From Rubrobacteraceae bacterium (GTDB lineage: Bacteria > Actinomycetota > Rubrobacteria > Rubrobacterales > Rubrobacteraceae), in contig JAIMBO010000019.1 in NCBI GenBank assembly GCA_023511405.1, forward strand, positions 1-32,380: a DNA stretch of 32,380 bases, given 5' to 3'. Each line of letters opens with the position of its first letter. The first letter of the stretch is position 1. The translations under genes and the position numbers were made by a program. This document shows, one piece after another, positions 10,602 through 18,223 of the stretch. The notes beneath the pieces were generated by a model. The model was given only the letters and a program-made list of their open reading frames with translations, did not search any database and was not told the origin of the DNA.

Positions 10602-10925
10602 CTAGCGCGGTCGGGAGCGGGTGAGAAGAAACTCGAGCGTGCTGCGGGTGCCATCCGGGGATCGAACCTCCTCCCGGAACGCCCACAGGAGCACGGTCTC
10701 CGGCTCCACCCGGCTCGACCGCCGCACGGCGGGCAACCTCCCGCCCCACCGCAGGACGGCCTCGGCGGCGGTCGCGGCCGCCACCGTCGCCAGCGCCCTG
10801 CCGGTCGGGGTGCCGAGCGCGGCCCGGAGCCCGGGGAGCAGACGCCTCCCGGAGGGCAGTGAGGCGCCCCGGCGCTCCAGGACGCCTCTCCGGGGTCTCC
10901 GGTCGTCGTGGGAGCTCTCGTCCAT
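10602..10925 (-). CDS. Small hypothetical protein
   Basis: A possible 107-residue protein filling the space between the old-yellow-enzyme and SRAP genes on the same strand. It has an Arg-rich start (HDDRRPRRGVLERR), one moderately hydrophobic stretch (GRALATVAAATAAEAVL) and a mixed C-terminus (EPETVLLWAFREEVRSPDG). I do not recognise a family. No clear ribosome site precedes ATG 10925; a GTG lies one codon earlier. It could be spurious, since G+C-rich DNA yields long chance ORFs, but its position in a tight run of same-strand genes supports it. Confidence 0.42.
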   Translation of the reverse strand: MDESSHDDRRPRRGVLERRGASLPSGRRLLPGLRAALGTPTGRALATVAAATAAEAVLRWGGRLPAVRRSSRVEPETVLLWAFREEVRSPDGTRSTLEFLLTRSRPR

Positions 10926-10958
10926 CACACCGATTCTCGCACCCGGCGCGGCCTCACG

Positions 10959-12029
10959 CTACCCGCGGGGCTTCGCCCGCTCGTACTGGGACGGCCAGGG
11001 GACGTCCACCCCGAGCTCAAGCGCGGCGTGCAGCGGCCAGTACGGATCTCGCAACAGCTGGCGGGCGAGCAGGACCGCGTCCGCCTTGCCACCCGCGACG
11101 ATCTCCTCGGCCTGCTCCGGCTCGGTGATGAGCCCGACGGCACCGGTCATCACCCCAGTCTCCTTGCGCACCACCTCCGCGAAGGGGACCTGGTAGCCGG
11201 GCCGAACCTCGATCTTCGCGTTCGGCACGACACCCCCGGAGGAACAATCCACGAGGTCCACACCGATCTCCTCGAGCCTGCGGGAGAGCTTGACCGAATC
11301 CTCCAGGCTCCATCCACCTTCCACCCAGTCGGTGGCCGAGATACGCACGAAGAGCGGCAGCTCCTCGGGCCAGACCTCTCGCACCGCCTCAGCCACCTCG
11401 AGCGGCAGTCGGACCCTGTTCTCGAAAGAACCCCCGTACTCGTCCTCCCGCCGGTTGGAGAGCGGGGAGAGGAACTGGTGCAGCAGGTAGCCGTGCGCCA
11501 TGTGCAGTTCCACGACCTTGAACCCCGCCTGCAGGCTGCGCCTCGCCGCCCGCGCGAAAGACTCCACGACATGCTCGATGTCCTCCCGCGTCATCTCCCG
11601 CGGCATCGGATAGCCCTCCGCGAAGGGCAGCGGGCTCGGAGCCAGCGGCTGCCATCCTCCCTCCTCCCGGGGGATCGGAGAACCACCCCGCCACGGAGCA
11701 TCGGTCGAGGCCTTGCGTCCGGCGTGTCCGAGCTGTATGCCTGGGACGGCGCCCTGCTCAAAGACGAAGCGGGTTATGCGGGAGAAGGCCCGTACGTGGT
11801 CGTCCGACCACATCCCGGTGTCCCAGGGGCTTATACGCCCCTCCGGGCTCACGGCCGTGGCCTCGGCGATCACCAGCGCCGCGCCCCCCACGGCCCGGGA
11901 CCCCAGGTGCACGAGATGCCAGTCGCCCGGCATCCCATCCTCGCACGAGTACTGACACATGGGGGAGACGAAGATCCTGTTCTTGAAACGAATCCCGCGT
12001 ATCTCGAGCGGAGAAAACAGCTCGCTCAT
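10959..12029 (-). CDS. namA: Old yellow enzyme, NADPH dehydrogenase NamA/YqjM type
   Basis: A 356-residue FMN-dependent ene-reductase. It starts with [25 protein letters not shown], where Cys25 and Tyr27 match the redox-tuning Cys and Tyr of Yqj[15 protein letters not shown] supplies the two histidines that bind the substrate carbonyl, and [16 protein letters not shown] is the family signature. These enzymes reduce activated C=C bonds, often detoxifying electrophiles. ATG 12029 has AAGGAG eight bases upstream. It heads a minus-strand run with the small unknown, SRAP and MOSC genes. The 177 bases before it also contain the promoter of the divergent sortase gene. Confidence 0.93.
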   Translation of the reverse strand: MSELFSPLEIRGIRFKNRIFVSPMCQYSCEDGMPGDWHLVHLGSRAVGGAALVIAEATAVSPEGRISPWDTGMWSDDHVRAFSRITRFVFEQGAVPGIQLGHAGRKASTDAPWRGGSPIPREEGGWQPLAPSPLPFAEGYPMPREMTREDIEHVVESFARAARRSLQAGFKVVELHMAHGYLLHQFLSPLSNRREDEYGGSFENRVRLPLEVAEAVREVWPEELPLFVRISATDWVEGGWSLEDSVKLSRRLEEIGVDLVDCSSGGVVPNAKIEVRPGYQVPFAEVVRKETGVMTGAVGLITEPEQAEEIVAGGKADAVLLARQLLRDPYWPLHAALELGVDVPWPSQYERAKPRG

Positions 12030-12169
12030 GTCCGGCTCCTTCTCATATACGACTCACCGATCAAAAGCTCTTCCATGGGCCCTCAAAGTTCGAGCCCCGC
12101 AGGGATTCTACGACTTCGGCGGTGGTTCCGGTGTGATCTCCTTTCCGACCCAGGACGCCCGCAGCCGGC

Positions 12170-12199
12170 TTGCAGCCGCTTCACCGGACGGGATAGAAT
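12170..12199 (+). promoter_or_regulatory. Promoter for a leaderless sortase mRNA
   Basis: TTGCAG and TAGAAT are separated by 18 bases. The -10 box ends seven bases before ATG 12207, so transcription should begin at or next to the start codon. No ribosome site precedes the ATG, which agrees with a leaderless mRNA. Confidence 0.55.
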
Positions 12200-12206
12200 C
12201 GTCCAC

Positions 12207-13076
12207 ATGCATGGGAGAAGGAGAGAACGCCGCATCTTCACCCGCAGAAGACGCCGAAGGACGGGTCTGGGCCTGCTCCTCATGCTGGTTCTGGTGGCGG
12301 TCGCGGGGGTCGTCGCCTTCGGTCTCAACGTCCCCGGGCACGACACGGGCCAGAAACCATCACCTAAGGGCGAAAACACGCAGGCATCGGTCAAGCCCGC
12401 GAAAGGAGACGCCCCGCGAAGCCAGGCCCGCACCGCGAGTGAAGCCGGTGGAGGGAAGACGACCCCACGCACCTCCGGGCGAAAAAGCAAGCCCCAGGCG
12501 AAAGAACGAGCGGCCAAGAAACCCTCGCATCCCGTCAAAAGAAAGGAAGCCCGGGCCTCGCGGGGCTCCGTCTGCGGACCTACGCCGCCGAAACCGCCGA
12601 ACGACGCCCTCTACCTGACGGTGCCCAAACTGGACATCTACGGAGACACGGTCACCAACAGCGACTCCGAAGCCGCGCTGAACCAGGGGGCCATAAAGCT
12701 CCCCCCGACTGGGTTCCCCTGGCAACCCTGCGCGAACACCTACATAGTCGGGCACCGCATAGGGTACGCCGGCACCCAGAGCTACTACCAGTTCTACAAC
12801 CTTCCCTCCATGCAGCCGGGGGATGAGATCATACTCACCGACGCCAACGGCACCCGCTACATCTACCGGGTGACGCGCGTCTTCGCGGTGGGCCCCTACG
12901 ACACCCGCTACACCTACCCGGTCCCCGGCAAGAACCTGGTGACGCTGCAGACCTGCATCACCTCGCTCAACGACTGGTGGACCATAGGCCCGGCGATGTA
13001 CAACGACTCTCCCAACCTGGACCGCCTGCTGGTGCAGGGAGAGCGGGTGGCGATAGAACCCGGCTCTCCCCGCTGA
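12207..13076 (+). CDS. Sortase (actinobacterial class D/E type), long stalk
   Basis: A 289-residue membrane-anchored transpeptidase. Layout: an Arg-rich cytoplasmic end, a membrane helix (about 20-40, LGLLLMLVLVAVAGVVAFGL), a long Lys/Ser/Pro-rich stalk (about 45-125) and the sortase barrel. The catalytic triad is visible: His183 (VGHRIGY), Cys250 (VTLQTC) and Arg273 (LDRLLVQ). Sortases cleave a C-terminal sorting signal and attach the protein to the cell wall or a pilin. Cys123 and Cys175 could form an extra disulfide. It lies tail to tail with a second, related sortase 10 bases away. No sortase substrate gene is visible in the window. Confidence 0.92.
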   Translation: MHGRRRERRIFTRRRRRRTGLGLLLMLVLVAVAGVVAFGLNVPGHDTGQKPSPKGENTQASVKPAKGDAPRSQARTASEAGGGKTTPRTSGRKSKPQAKERAAKKPSHPVKRKEARASRGSVCGPTPPKPPNDALYLTVPKLDIYGDTVTNSDSEAALNQGAIKLPPTGFPWQPCANTYIVGHRIGYAGTQSYYQFYNLPSMQPGDEIILTDANGTRYIYRVTRVFAVGPYDTRYTYPVPGKNLVTLQTCITSLNDWWTIGPAMYNDSPNLDRLLVQGERVAIEPGSPR

Positions 13077-13086
13077 CCCCGGAACC

Positions 13087-13743
13087 TCAGGCGGGATTCG
13101 TGCTCTTGGCCCTGATCGTCTTGACCAGCTCCGCCCGGACTATCAGACGCTCCGTGTAGTTGGGGAGGGTGCAGCTCTGCAGCGTGAGTATGCTCTTGCC
13201 CCGCACGGGCCTGGTGACCCAGATCTCGGTCGGATAGACGGCGAACTTCTTGTAGACTTTGTAGACGTACTCGTTGCCGTTGGCGTCGGTGACGTAGACC
13301 TTGTCCCCCTTCTTCAGGTTGTTGAGGTCGTAAAAGGCGAGAAGGCTCTTCGTCCCGACGTAGCCGAGCCGGTGCCCGGCGATATACACGTTCGCCCCTT
13401 TCTGCCAGGGGAACCCCGTTCCTTTTATGTGTATGGCCACGTGGTTGTTGAGGGCCTGGTTGTTGGTGCTCCTCGCAGTCGGCACCAGAGCGTTCTTGAC
13501 CCGGCTCATCGCGGGGATGGTCAGGTGCAGGTTTTTGTTCTTGGGAACCTCGATGCCGGGAAGGGTGCCCCGGCTCGGGTCCTTCTTCTGCACCAGCGGA
13601 ATGCTGAAATTGCCCGCCCGGGGATGCTTCACCACCCCACCGGCGTTGACGTCCGTGCCGAAGAAGTTGAAACCGAGCAGCCCTACACCGGCCAGGATCA
13701 GGGCGATGCTCAGAGTCTGCAGGACGATCCTCTTGACGTTCAT
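13087..13743 (-). CDS. Sortase (second, related copy, short stalk)
   Basis: A 218-residue sortase with an N-terminal membrane helix (about 6-29) directly after MNVKRI, a short linker and a barrel carrying His124 (IAGHRLGYVG), Cys191 (LTLQSC) and Arg199 (TERLIVR). It shares blocks with the neighbouring sortase (GFPWQ, GHR.GY.GT, V.DANG..Y.Y.V), so the two are paralogues, but it lacks the long charged stalk. ATG 13743 places the membrane helix at the very N-terminus; GGAGGT is 12 bases upstream, rather far. A GTG at 13791 would add 16 atypical residues. Confidence 0.9.
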   Translation of the reverse strand: MNVKRIVLQTLSIALILAGVGLLGFNFFGTDVNAGGVVKHPRAGNFSIPLVQKKDPSRGTLPGIEVPKNKNLHLTIPAMSRVKNALVPTARSTNNQALNNHVAIHIKGTGFPWQKGANVYIAGHRLGYVGTKSLLAFYDLNNLKKGDKVYVTDANGNEYVYKVYKKFAVYPTEIWVTRPVRGKSILTLQSCTLPNYTERLIVRAELVKTIRAKSTNPA

Positions 13744-13803
13744 CTCTTCGAGTACACCTCCATCTCTCAGGCGTAGGGAAGCCACCTCCACGCAGGAGGC
13801 AAG

Positions 13804-14202
13804 CTACAGCCTGAAAACCTGGAGTGCCGGTGGTGAAGGTCGCTGGGGTAGAGCCGCCGCGAGAACCGGGATTCTCTTTACGGCGGAGACGGGAGAAGCC
13901 CGCCCGAAAGAACCGTTCCGCCGCAACAGCATACCCAGCGCGGTGCAGAAGGAGAGCGAGAGCAGCGTGGCGAGCAGCCCGAGACCCTGCAGCAACCCCT
14001 GATCCTGAGGGGCCTCCCTCTGCAGGAGGCCCGGGGCGGCGTGATCATGAGCGTGCCCCAGGGCCTGCCGCCCCCCCGAGCCGACATGGTGGGCAACGGC
14101 CTGCTCGGCGTGCAGGACCCGCGGGGAGACCCCGAAGAGGCAGCTCAGGCTGGCGAGGAGGATGAAGAGCAACCCGGCCCCGGTCAGCCTCGGCGAAGGC
14201 AT
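13804..14202 (-). CDS. Small membrane protein with His-containing extracytoplasmic loop
   Basis: A 132-residue protein starting MPSPRLTGAGLLFILLASLS, a signal or membrane helix. A loop with several His follows (AVAHHVGS, LGHAHDHAAP), then a second helix (LGLLATLLSLSFCTALGMLL) and a basic/Pro-rich tail. I do not recognise the family; the plan resembles small actinobacterial helix-His-helix proteins of unknown role. ATG 14202 has GGAGGT five bases upstream, which supports a real gene. It precedes the second sortase by 60 bases on the same strand. Confidence 0.6.
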   Translation of the reverse strand: MPSPRLTGAGLLFILLASLSCLFGVSPRVLHAEQAVAHHVGSGGRQALGHAHDHAAPGLLQREAPQDQGLLQGLGLLATLLSLSFCTALGMLLRRNGSFGRASPVSAVKRIPVLAAALPQRPSPPALQVFRL

Positions 14203-14289
14203 CCCGACCTCCTCCCTCTCCACGAGAGTTCTGCGTACGCTGCCATCACGACAAAGTTTACCCCAATCGCAGCGTGATCTACGCGCACC

Positions 14290-15105
14290 CTATACCGTGC
14301 CCGGGCTCACCACCCCGAAGGCCCACAGAAGCGCGATGATCACCGGCTGGTGCACCAGGTAGATGAAGAGGGTGTGCCGCCCGACGAAGGCGAGCGGACG
14401 CATCGGGCGCGGCGCCTGCCCGAGAGGCTTCACGTCCCGTCGCCGCAGGTAGAACGTGTTGCCGACGAAAAGCCCGAGCAACACCACCCCGAACCACGGC
14501 AGCAGCGCCCTGTAATCTGCCATGTACACCCCGGCGGGCAGAACGCCGAATGGGGCGAGAAGAAATCCCCAGACCCCCGGCAGTACGAACCAGCTCTGGT
14601 CGGCCTGGATGAAGGCCCCGGCCGCGACCACCGAGAGCCCGAAGAACAGGTTCGTCCAGCGCCGCCGCAGAAAGGGATAGGCCAGGACGATAGAGGCCCC
14701 GAGCATGTGCAGTATGCCGAAGATGACGACCCCCGCTCCGAGGAGCCAGAAGACCACCGTTATCCCCATGCCGTAGCCGAAGATCCTCAGGCCCCGCCGC
14801 AGATACTTCGGGAAGAGGTTCGCCTCCGGTCCCACCTTCATGCGCGCCCTCTGGTGGCTCAAGGCGAGCGAGAGCCCGGCCAGAAACACGAACATGAAGG
14901 CGCTCGTATCTGCGAAGTTGCCCCAGAACATGCCCACCGCGTTCACGGGATAGCCGGCGAGGAAGTCCAGATCGTAGACGAAATGGTAGGTGGCGACCAG
15001 GACCATGGCGATCCCCCGCACCACGTCGACATCCCAGAACCTACCCCCTACCTTCCCGGCGAAGGCCGCGCTCTCGGACCCCGGTCTGCTCTCCTCCAAT
15101 CCCAT
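14290..15105 (-). CDS. DUF1624/HGSNAT-like membrane acyltransferase
   Basis: A 271-residue multi-spanning protein. The N-terminal FWDVDVVRGIAMVLVATYHFVYDL is the signature of the heparan-alpha-glucosaminide acetyltransferase catalytic family (DUF1624). It continues through about seven membrane helices to GRHTLFIYLVHQPVIIALL, the closing motif shared with acyltransferase-3-like proteins. It probably O- or N-acylates a cell-surface sugar or lipid; the acceptor is unknown. ATG 15105 has no clear ribosome site, and a GTG directly before it is in frame. It lies downstream of the GNAT gene. Confidence 0.86.
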   Translation of the reverse strand: MGLEESRPGSESAAFAGKVGGRFWDVDVVRGIAMVLVATYHFVYDLDFLAGYPVNAVGMFWGNFADTSAFMFVFLAGLSLALSHQRARMKVGPEANLFPKYLRRGLRIFGYGMGITVVFWLLGAGVVIFGILHMLGASIVLAYPFLRRRWTNLFFGLSVVAAGAFIQADQSWFVLPGVWGFLLAPFGVLPAGVYMADYRALLPWFGVVLLGLFVGNTFYLRRRDVKPLGQAPRPMRPLAFVGRHTLFIYLVHQPVIIALLWAFGVVSPGTV

Positions 15106-15158
15106 CACCGAGATATTGCCACAACCAGGCCGACGGGACAGGCGTCTCACGGGGAAGA

Positions 15159-15662
15159 TTACGATGCCTCCCGGAAACGTTCCCGAAGCACGGCGTACCG
15201 GACCATCCCCCCGAACTCCTCGCGCAGCTCCATCCCGAGCCGCTCCATCATCCCCCTCCAGGCACGCCGGCGCGCACCGGTGTGGCTCCAGATCTCCTCG
15301 AGCCCGAGCTCTTCGAAGCCGTATCGCAGCACCTCCCGGCAGGCCTCGGGGGCGAGGCCCATGCACCAGTACTCCTTCGAGAGCGCGTAAGAGAGCAGGA
15401 TACGCCCGCCGTCCGCCGGTTCGAGCCCGCAGTGCCCGATGAGCGCGCCGTCCTCGCGGTGGACCATCGCGAGCTGCCCGAGACCGCGAGGATAGAGACC
15501 CAGCCACCTCTCGAGGGCCGCCGCCACGCCGTCGCGATCAACGCCCCCCGCCCAACCGAAACCGCGGGTCGTCTCCTCGGCATCGAGGCGCGCGAGCGTA
15601 TCCAGCTCCTGCGGCGAGAACTCCCTGAGAACGAGCCTCGGCGTAACGAGCTCCACGAGCAC
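15159..15662 (-). CDS. GNAT acetyltransferase (RimJ/RimL type)
   Basis: A 167-residue acetyltransferase with the RimJ/RimL-like opening TPRLVLREFSPQELDTLARL, the core strand ALIGHCGLEP and the late ILLSYALSKEYWCMGLAPEACREVL, where the acetyl-CoA loop is expected. The usual motif Q/R-x-x-G-x-G/A is degenerate (EYWCMGLAPEA). The substrate, a protein N-terminus or small amine, is unknown. GTG 15662 follows the CDF stop by one base and shares its GGAGGTGAG ribosome site; a second GTG at 15656 is equally possible. Confidence 0.87.
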   Translation of the reverse strand: MLVELVTPRLVLREFSPQELDTLARLDAEETTRGFGWAGGVDRDGVAAALERWLGLYPRGLGQLAMVHREDGALIGHCGLEPADGGRILLSYALSKEYWCMGLAPEACREVLRYGFEELGLEEIWSHTGARRRAWRGMMERLGMELREEFGGMVRYAVLRERFREAS

Positions 15663-15663
15663 C

Positions 15664-16626
15664 TCACCTCCTCCGCGCGGGCGCGATCTCGACGACCAGC
15701 CGCCCGAGCTTCGGCATCGCCTCCCGGACGGCCTCCCGCAACCGCCGCTCCACCTCGCGCGCCTCTTCCAGCGTCATCGCCGGCGGCAGCAACACGCACA
15801 CCTCCGAATGGACCCGATGCCCGACCCAGCGGGCCCGGACACTCTCCACACCCTCGACGCCGGGCACCCTCCCGCAGACCCGGCCTATCGTCTCGGGGAT
15901 CTCCGGCTCTATGGCGTCCATCATCCGGCGCCACATCGAGAGCGCCGAATCCCTGACGATGAACAGGATGGCGATGGTGATGAGGATGCCCACGATGGGA
16001 TCCACGACCGGGTACCCGAGCCAGACTCCCCCGGCCCCGACGAGCACCGCGAGCGAGGTGAACCCGTCCACGCGGGCGTGCTGCCCGTCGGCGACCATCG
16101 CGGCGCTCCCGATCTTCTTCCCCACCCCGATGCGAAACTGCGCCACTAACTCGTTGCCGAGAAAGCCGATCACGGCGGCGAGCGCGACCCACCCGACGTT
16201 CGAGACCTCGGAGCCGTGGATCAGACGCTCAATAGACTCGTAGGCGGCTACGCACGCGCTGAAGAAGATCACCGCGACGATCGCCACCCCCGCAAGATCC
16301 TCGGCCCTCCCGTAGCCGTAGGTGTGTGCACGGTCAGCCGCTTTCTTACCGAGCGCGAACGCGAGCCACAGCGGCAGCGAGGTGAGCGAATCCCCGAAGT
16401 TGTGGATGGTGTCGGCGAGCAGCGCGACCGAGCCCGAGAAGACGACCACCAAAAGCTGCAAGAGCGCGGTGAGCATGAGCCCCACCAGCGATATCTTGAG
16501 CGCCCTTATGCCCTCCTCACTCGCCTCGAGCGCCTCGTCCACGCCTTCGTGGCTCTCGTGCGCGTGCCCGAACGGAAGAAGATGCGAGAGCAGGTGCACG
16601 ATGCCTCCGTGCTCGCGGCCGCTCAA
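15664..16626 (-). CDS. CDF-family divalent metal exporter (Zn/Cd type)
   Basis: A 320-residue cation diffusion facilitator. The two metal-site motifs are HNFGD (His75, Asp79) in helix 2 and HARVD (His183, Asp187) in helix 5, the His-Asp pairing typical of zinc/cadmium transporters. A C-terminal cytoplasmic domain is present (VEGVESVRARWVGHRVHSE). The N-terminus is His-rich (His6, 11, 15, 21, 23, 26), which may buffer metal. The start is TTG 16626, chosen because GGGGAGG lies five bases upstream and the TTGA overlaps the regulator stop; a GTG at 16599 would remove part of the His-rich end. Co-transcribed with the CzrA-like repressor, so export is likely metal-induced. Confidence 0.93.
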   Translation of the reverse strand: MSGREHGGIVHLLSHLLPFGHAHESHEGVDEALEASEEGIRALKISLVGLMLTALLQLLVVVFSGSVALLADTIHNFGDSLTSLPLWLAFALGKKAADRAHTYGYGRAEDLAGVAIVAVIFFSACVAAYESIERLIHGSEVSNVGWVALAAVIGFLGNELVAQFRIGVGKKIGSAAMVADGQHARVDGFTSLAVLVGAGGVWLGYPVVDPIVGILITIAILFIVRDSALSMWRRMMDAIEPEIPETIGRVCGRVPGVEGVESVRARWVGHRVHSEVCVLLPPAMTLEEAREVERRLREAVREAMPKLGRLVVEIAPARRR

Positions 16627-17003
16627 CGGCGCCTCCCCGGCTCGAACAGCCGCGCGTGGTCCACGTGATAGAGCGCCTCCCGGAGCAGTACCCCGAGGTG
16701 GTCGTCGACGAGCGCGTAGAAGGCCCTCTTGCCCTCCCTGCGCCGCCGCACCAGCCCGAGGTCCCTGAGCACCCTGAGCTGATGGCTCGTCGCGGACCCG
16801 CTCATCCCGACCACCTTCGCCAGCTCTCCCGCCGTGAGCTCGCCGTGCTCCAGCAACGCGAAGAGCGCCCTCACCCGCGTCGGGCCGGAGAGCGCCCCCA
16901 TCAGGCCCGCGATCCTCTCGTCCACCCGACCCATCTCCCCGCTCAAGACGTCCCGCGGCTCAAGCAGCCGCTCCCCCGGCGAAGCTTCCCTGAAGTGCGT
17001 CAT
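16623..17003 (-). CDS. ArsR/SmtB-family zinc sensor (CzrA-like, alpha-5 site)
   Basis: A 126-residue winged-helix repressor with recognition helix SGSATSHQLRVLRDLGLV and wing RREGKRAFYAL. The last helix carries Asp100, His102, His113 and His116 in exactly the D-x-H...H-x-x-H spacing of CzrA/SmtB/NmtR alpha-5 sites, which bind Zn or Co/Ni. No alpha-3 cysteines are present. ATG 17003 lacks a ribosome site but sits seven bases after a -10-like GAGAAT, suggesting leaderless translation. Two palindromes overlap this promoter. It overlaps the CDF gene by four bases and should repress it until metal binds. Confidence 0.93.
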   Translation of the reverse strand: MTHFREASPGERLLEPRDVLSGEMGRVDERIAGLMGALSGPTRVRALFALLEHGELTAGELAKVVGMSGSATSHQLRVLRDLGLVRRRREGKRAFYALVDDHLGVLLREALYHVDHARLFEPGRRR

Positions 17004-17042
17004 GAGAATGATTCTCTCACATCTGAAGAATTCTTCAAATAT
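17004..17042 (-). promoter_or_regulatory. Double palindromic operator over the CzrA-like/CDF promoter
   Basis: Two inverted repeats lie directly before ATG 17003. GAGAAT-G-ATTCTC (17004-17016) is perfect. A 24-bp repeat at 17019-17042 matches at 10 of 12 positions and has a perfect 14-bp core TGAAGAATTCTTCA (17024-17037). On the minus strand TTGAAG and GAGAAT, 16 bases apart, form a plausible promoter, so the 24-bp site covers the -35 box and the 13-bp site covers the -10 box and the start. This is the expected place for an ArsR repressor. Confidence 0.66.
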
Positions 17043-17047
17043 GATAC

Positions 17048-17073
17048 GGAGGCAGGGTTTCGACCCTGCCTCC
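17048..17073 (-). terminator. Strong hairpin terminator after the His/Cys protein gene
   Basis: An 11-bp perfect stem (GGAGGCAGGGT / ACCCTGCCTCC) with a 4-base loop starts eight bases past the stop of the minus-strand gene at 17082 and is followed by the moderately T-rich GTATCATATTT. It separates that gene from the CzrA-like operon promoter. Confidence 0.7.
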
Positions 17074-17081
17074 ACCCTGGA

Positions 17082-17720
17082 CTAGTCGCCGGGCGGGAAC
17101 TCGTAAGACGCGGGAGGCTTGCCCTTCATCTTGCCGATTACCAGCGCTATCTCCTCGTGTTCTTTGATCGGGACCTTGCGAGGATCCCCCTTGTAAAGTT
17201 TGCCGTCGACGTAGACGCGGAGCGGCTCTGAGCGGCTAACATCGAACGAGAGAACTTTGTTCCTGGAGAGCGGAGCACCCCAGATATCGAAGAAGTCGCC
17301 CAGGGTGTAGGTGCGCTGGACCGGGGATTCGACGTGGATTATGCCGCTGGAGTCGTGGGTGTGCAGCCAGTAGATGCACTTTCCGGGGATGCCTATCTGG
17401 GAGGGCACCCTGACCTTCCTGCCGTTGGCGAAGATGTCGAGGTGGGCGTGGATGTGGAAGAGGAGCTGCTCGCTGGTTGCGCACTTTATCCCGTCTATGG
17501 GCTGGCCTGTGCCCCCGTTGCTATTGAAGTTAGCCTGAGGCTCGTAGGGGTTGGGGCGTGAGAGCCAGGCCAGAGCGCCGACCATCGCCGCGACGACGAT
17601 AACCACGACCACCGCTACCGTTCCGAGCCCGATCGATCTGGTTCCGTTCGGGTTCCTGCGTTTTACCGAAGCACGCTCACCCGTACCGCGGTTCCGGCCC
17701 CGGCTGTCGTTCCTGCTCAA
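17082..17720 (-). CDS. Membrane-anchored extracytoplasmic His/Cys-rich protein, unknown function
   Basis: A 212-residue protein with a basic N-terminus, one membrane helix (about 30-53, VAVVVVIVVAAMVGALAWL) and an external domain. The domain begins with Cys80, then LLFHIHAHLDIFANG (His89, 91, 93), Cys115, YWLHTHDSSGIIHVESP (His120, 122, 129) and YTLGDFFDIWG. I recall similar uncharacterised bacterial proteins but know no function. Six histidines in three clusters plus two cysteines suggest metal binding, which fits the metal genes on both sides; this is inference. TTG 17720 is taken as the start because AGAGGAG lies six bases upstream; the open frame upstream has no better site. Confidence 0.8.
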   Translation of the reverse strand: MSRNDSRGRNRGTGERASVKRRNPNGTRSIGLGTVAVVVVIVVAAMVGALAWLSRPNPYEPQANFNSNGGTGQPIDGIKCATSEQLLFHIHAHLDIFANGRKVRVPSQIGIPGKCIYWLHTHDSSGIIHVESPVQRTYTLGDFFDIWGAPLSRNKVLSFDVSRSEPLRVYVDGKLYKGDPRKVPIKEHEEIALVIGKMKGKPPASYEFPPGD

Positions 17721-17800
17721 GTTTTTCTCCTCTTGGGATCGTGGAACCACCTCGCACTCGCAGGCGACGCTCGCCTGCGGGTGTATTGCAATCGTCTCTC

Positions 17801-18088
17801 TTAGACAGTTGTGAGGAGATTCCAGGGAGGGAGCGGATCTGGGGCGAGGTAAAACTCTGCGGGTGGCCTCTGATCTGCTGGCCGCCTCCCGCAGAATGCG
17901 GCGAAGGCGAAAGCCACGACGGAGGCGGCGAGGATCGCCGCAGCGCAGGAAGCCGGACAGGCGGCGGAAGACGCGTGTGGTGGCTGCTGGCATCCGTCCG
18001 GACCGCATCCTCCACCCGCCGACTGCGGGTGGAACGACACGAAGACGACCAGCAGGGCCGCCAGCACGACGGCGTATGTGCGGCGCAA
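17801..18088 (-). CDS. Small Cys-containing membrane ORF, unknown
   Basis: A possible 95-residue protein with a signal-like helix (YAVVLAALLVVFVSF), a Cys cluster (GGGCGPDGCQQPP, then AACPASCAAA), a second helix (AAILAASVVAFAFAAF) and a Pro-rich tail. I do not recognise it. TTG 18088 is preceded by AAGG at seven bases; a TTG two codons earlier is also possible. A GATAAT box lies a little upstream on the same strand. Its place between metal genes and its closely spaced cysteines would suit metal binding, but the ORF could be chance. Confidence 0.48.
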   Translation of the reverse strand: MRRTYAVVLAALLVVFVSFHPQSAGGGCGPDGCQQPPHASSAACPASCAAAILAASVVAFAFAAFCGRRPADQRPPAEFYLAPDPLPPWNLLTTV

Positions 18089-18140
18089 AGTCAAACCTTA
18101 TGGATTATCCCACGAACCACCTTGCTTCGCCGCCGCGCGC

Positions 18141-18162
18141 TTCTTCAAAAATTCTTCGAAAA
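18141..18162. repeat. Two tandem 11-bp A/T-rich repeats
   Basis: TTCTTCAAAAA is followed immediately by TTCTTCGAAAA, 10 of 11 positions alike. They stand out in G+C-rich DNA. They lie about 50 bases upstream of the small Cys-containing ORF and about 60 bases past the CDF-like gene. Their GAAGAA half-sites resemble the core of the CzrA-like operator. Confidence 0.4.
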
Positions 18163-18223
18163 CAACAAAGCGCCGGTCGCACGAAACCACCCGAGACGTA
18201 ACCCCTTGTGCACCAGATTTCGG

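Noticed and set aside
12690-12720. LPPTG motif inside the first sortase
   Set aside because: It looks like a sorting signal but lies within the catalytic barrel, is not followed by a hydrophobic tail, and aligns with GTGFPW in the sister sortase.
13780-13803. Hairpin GCCTCC/GGAGG as terminator after the small membrane protein gene
   Set aside because: Only a five-base stem and no T-run; it may be chance or overlap with the sortase leader.
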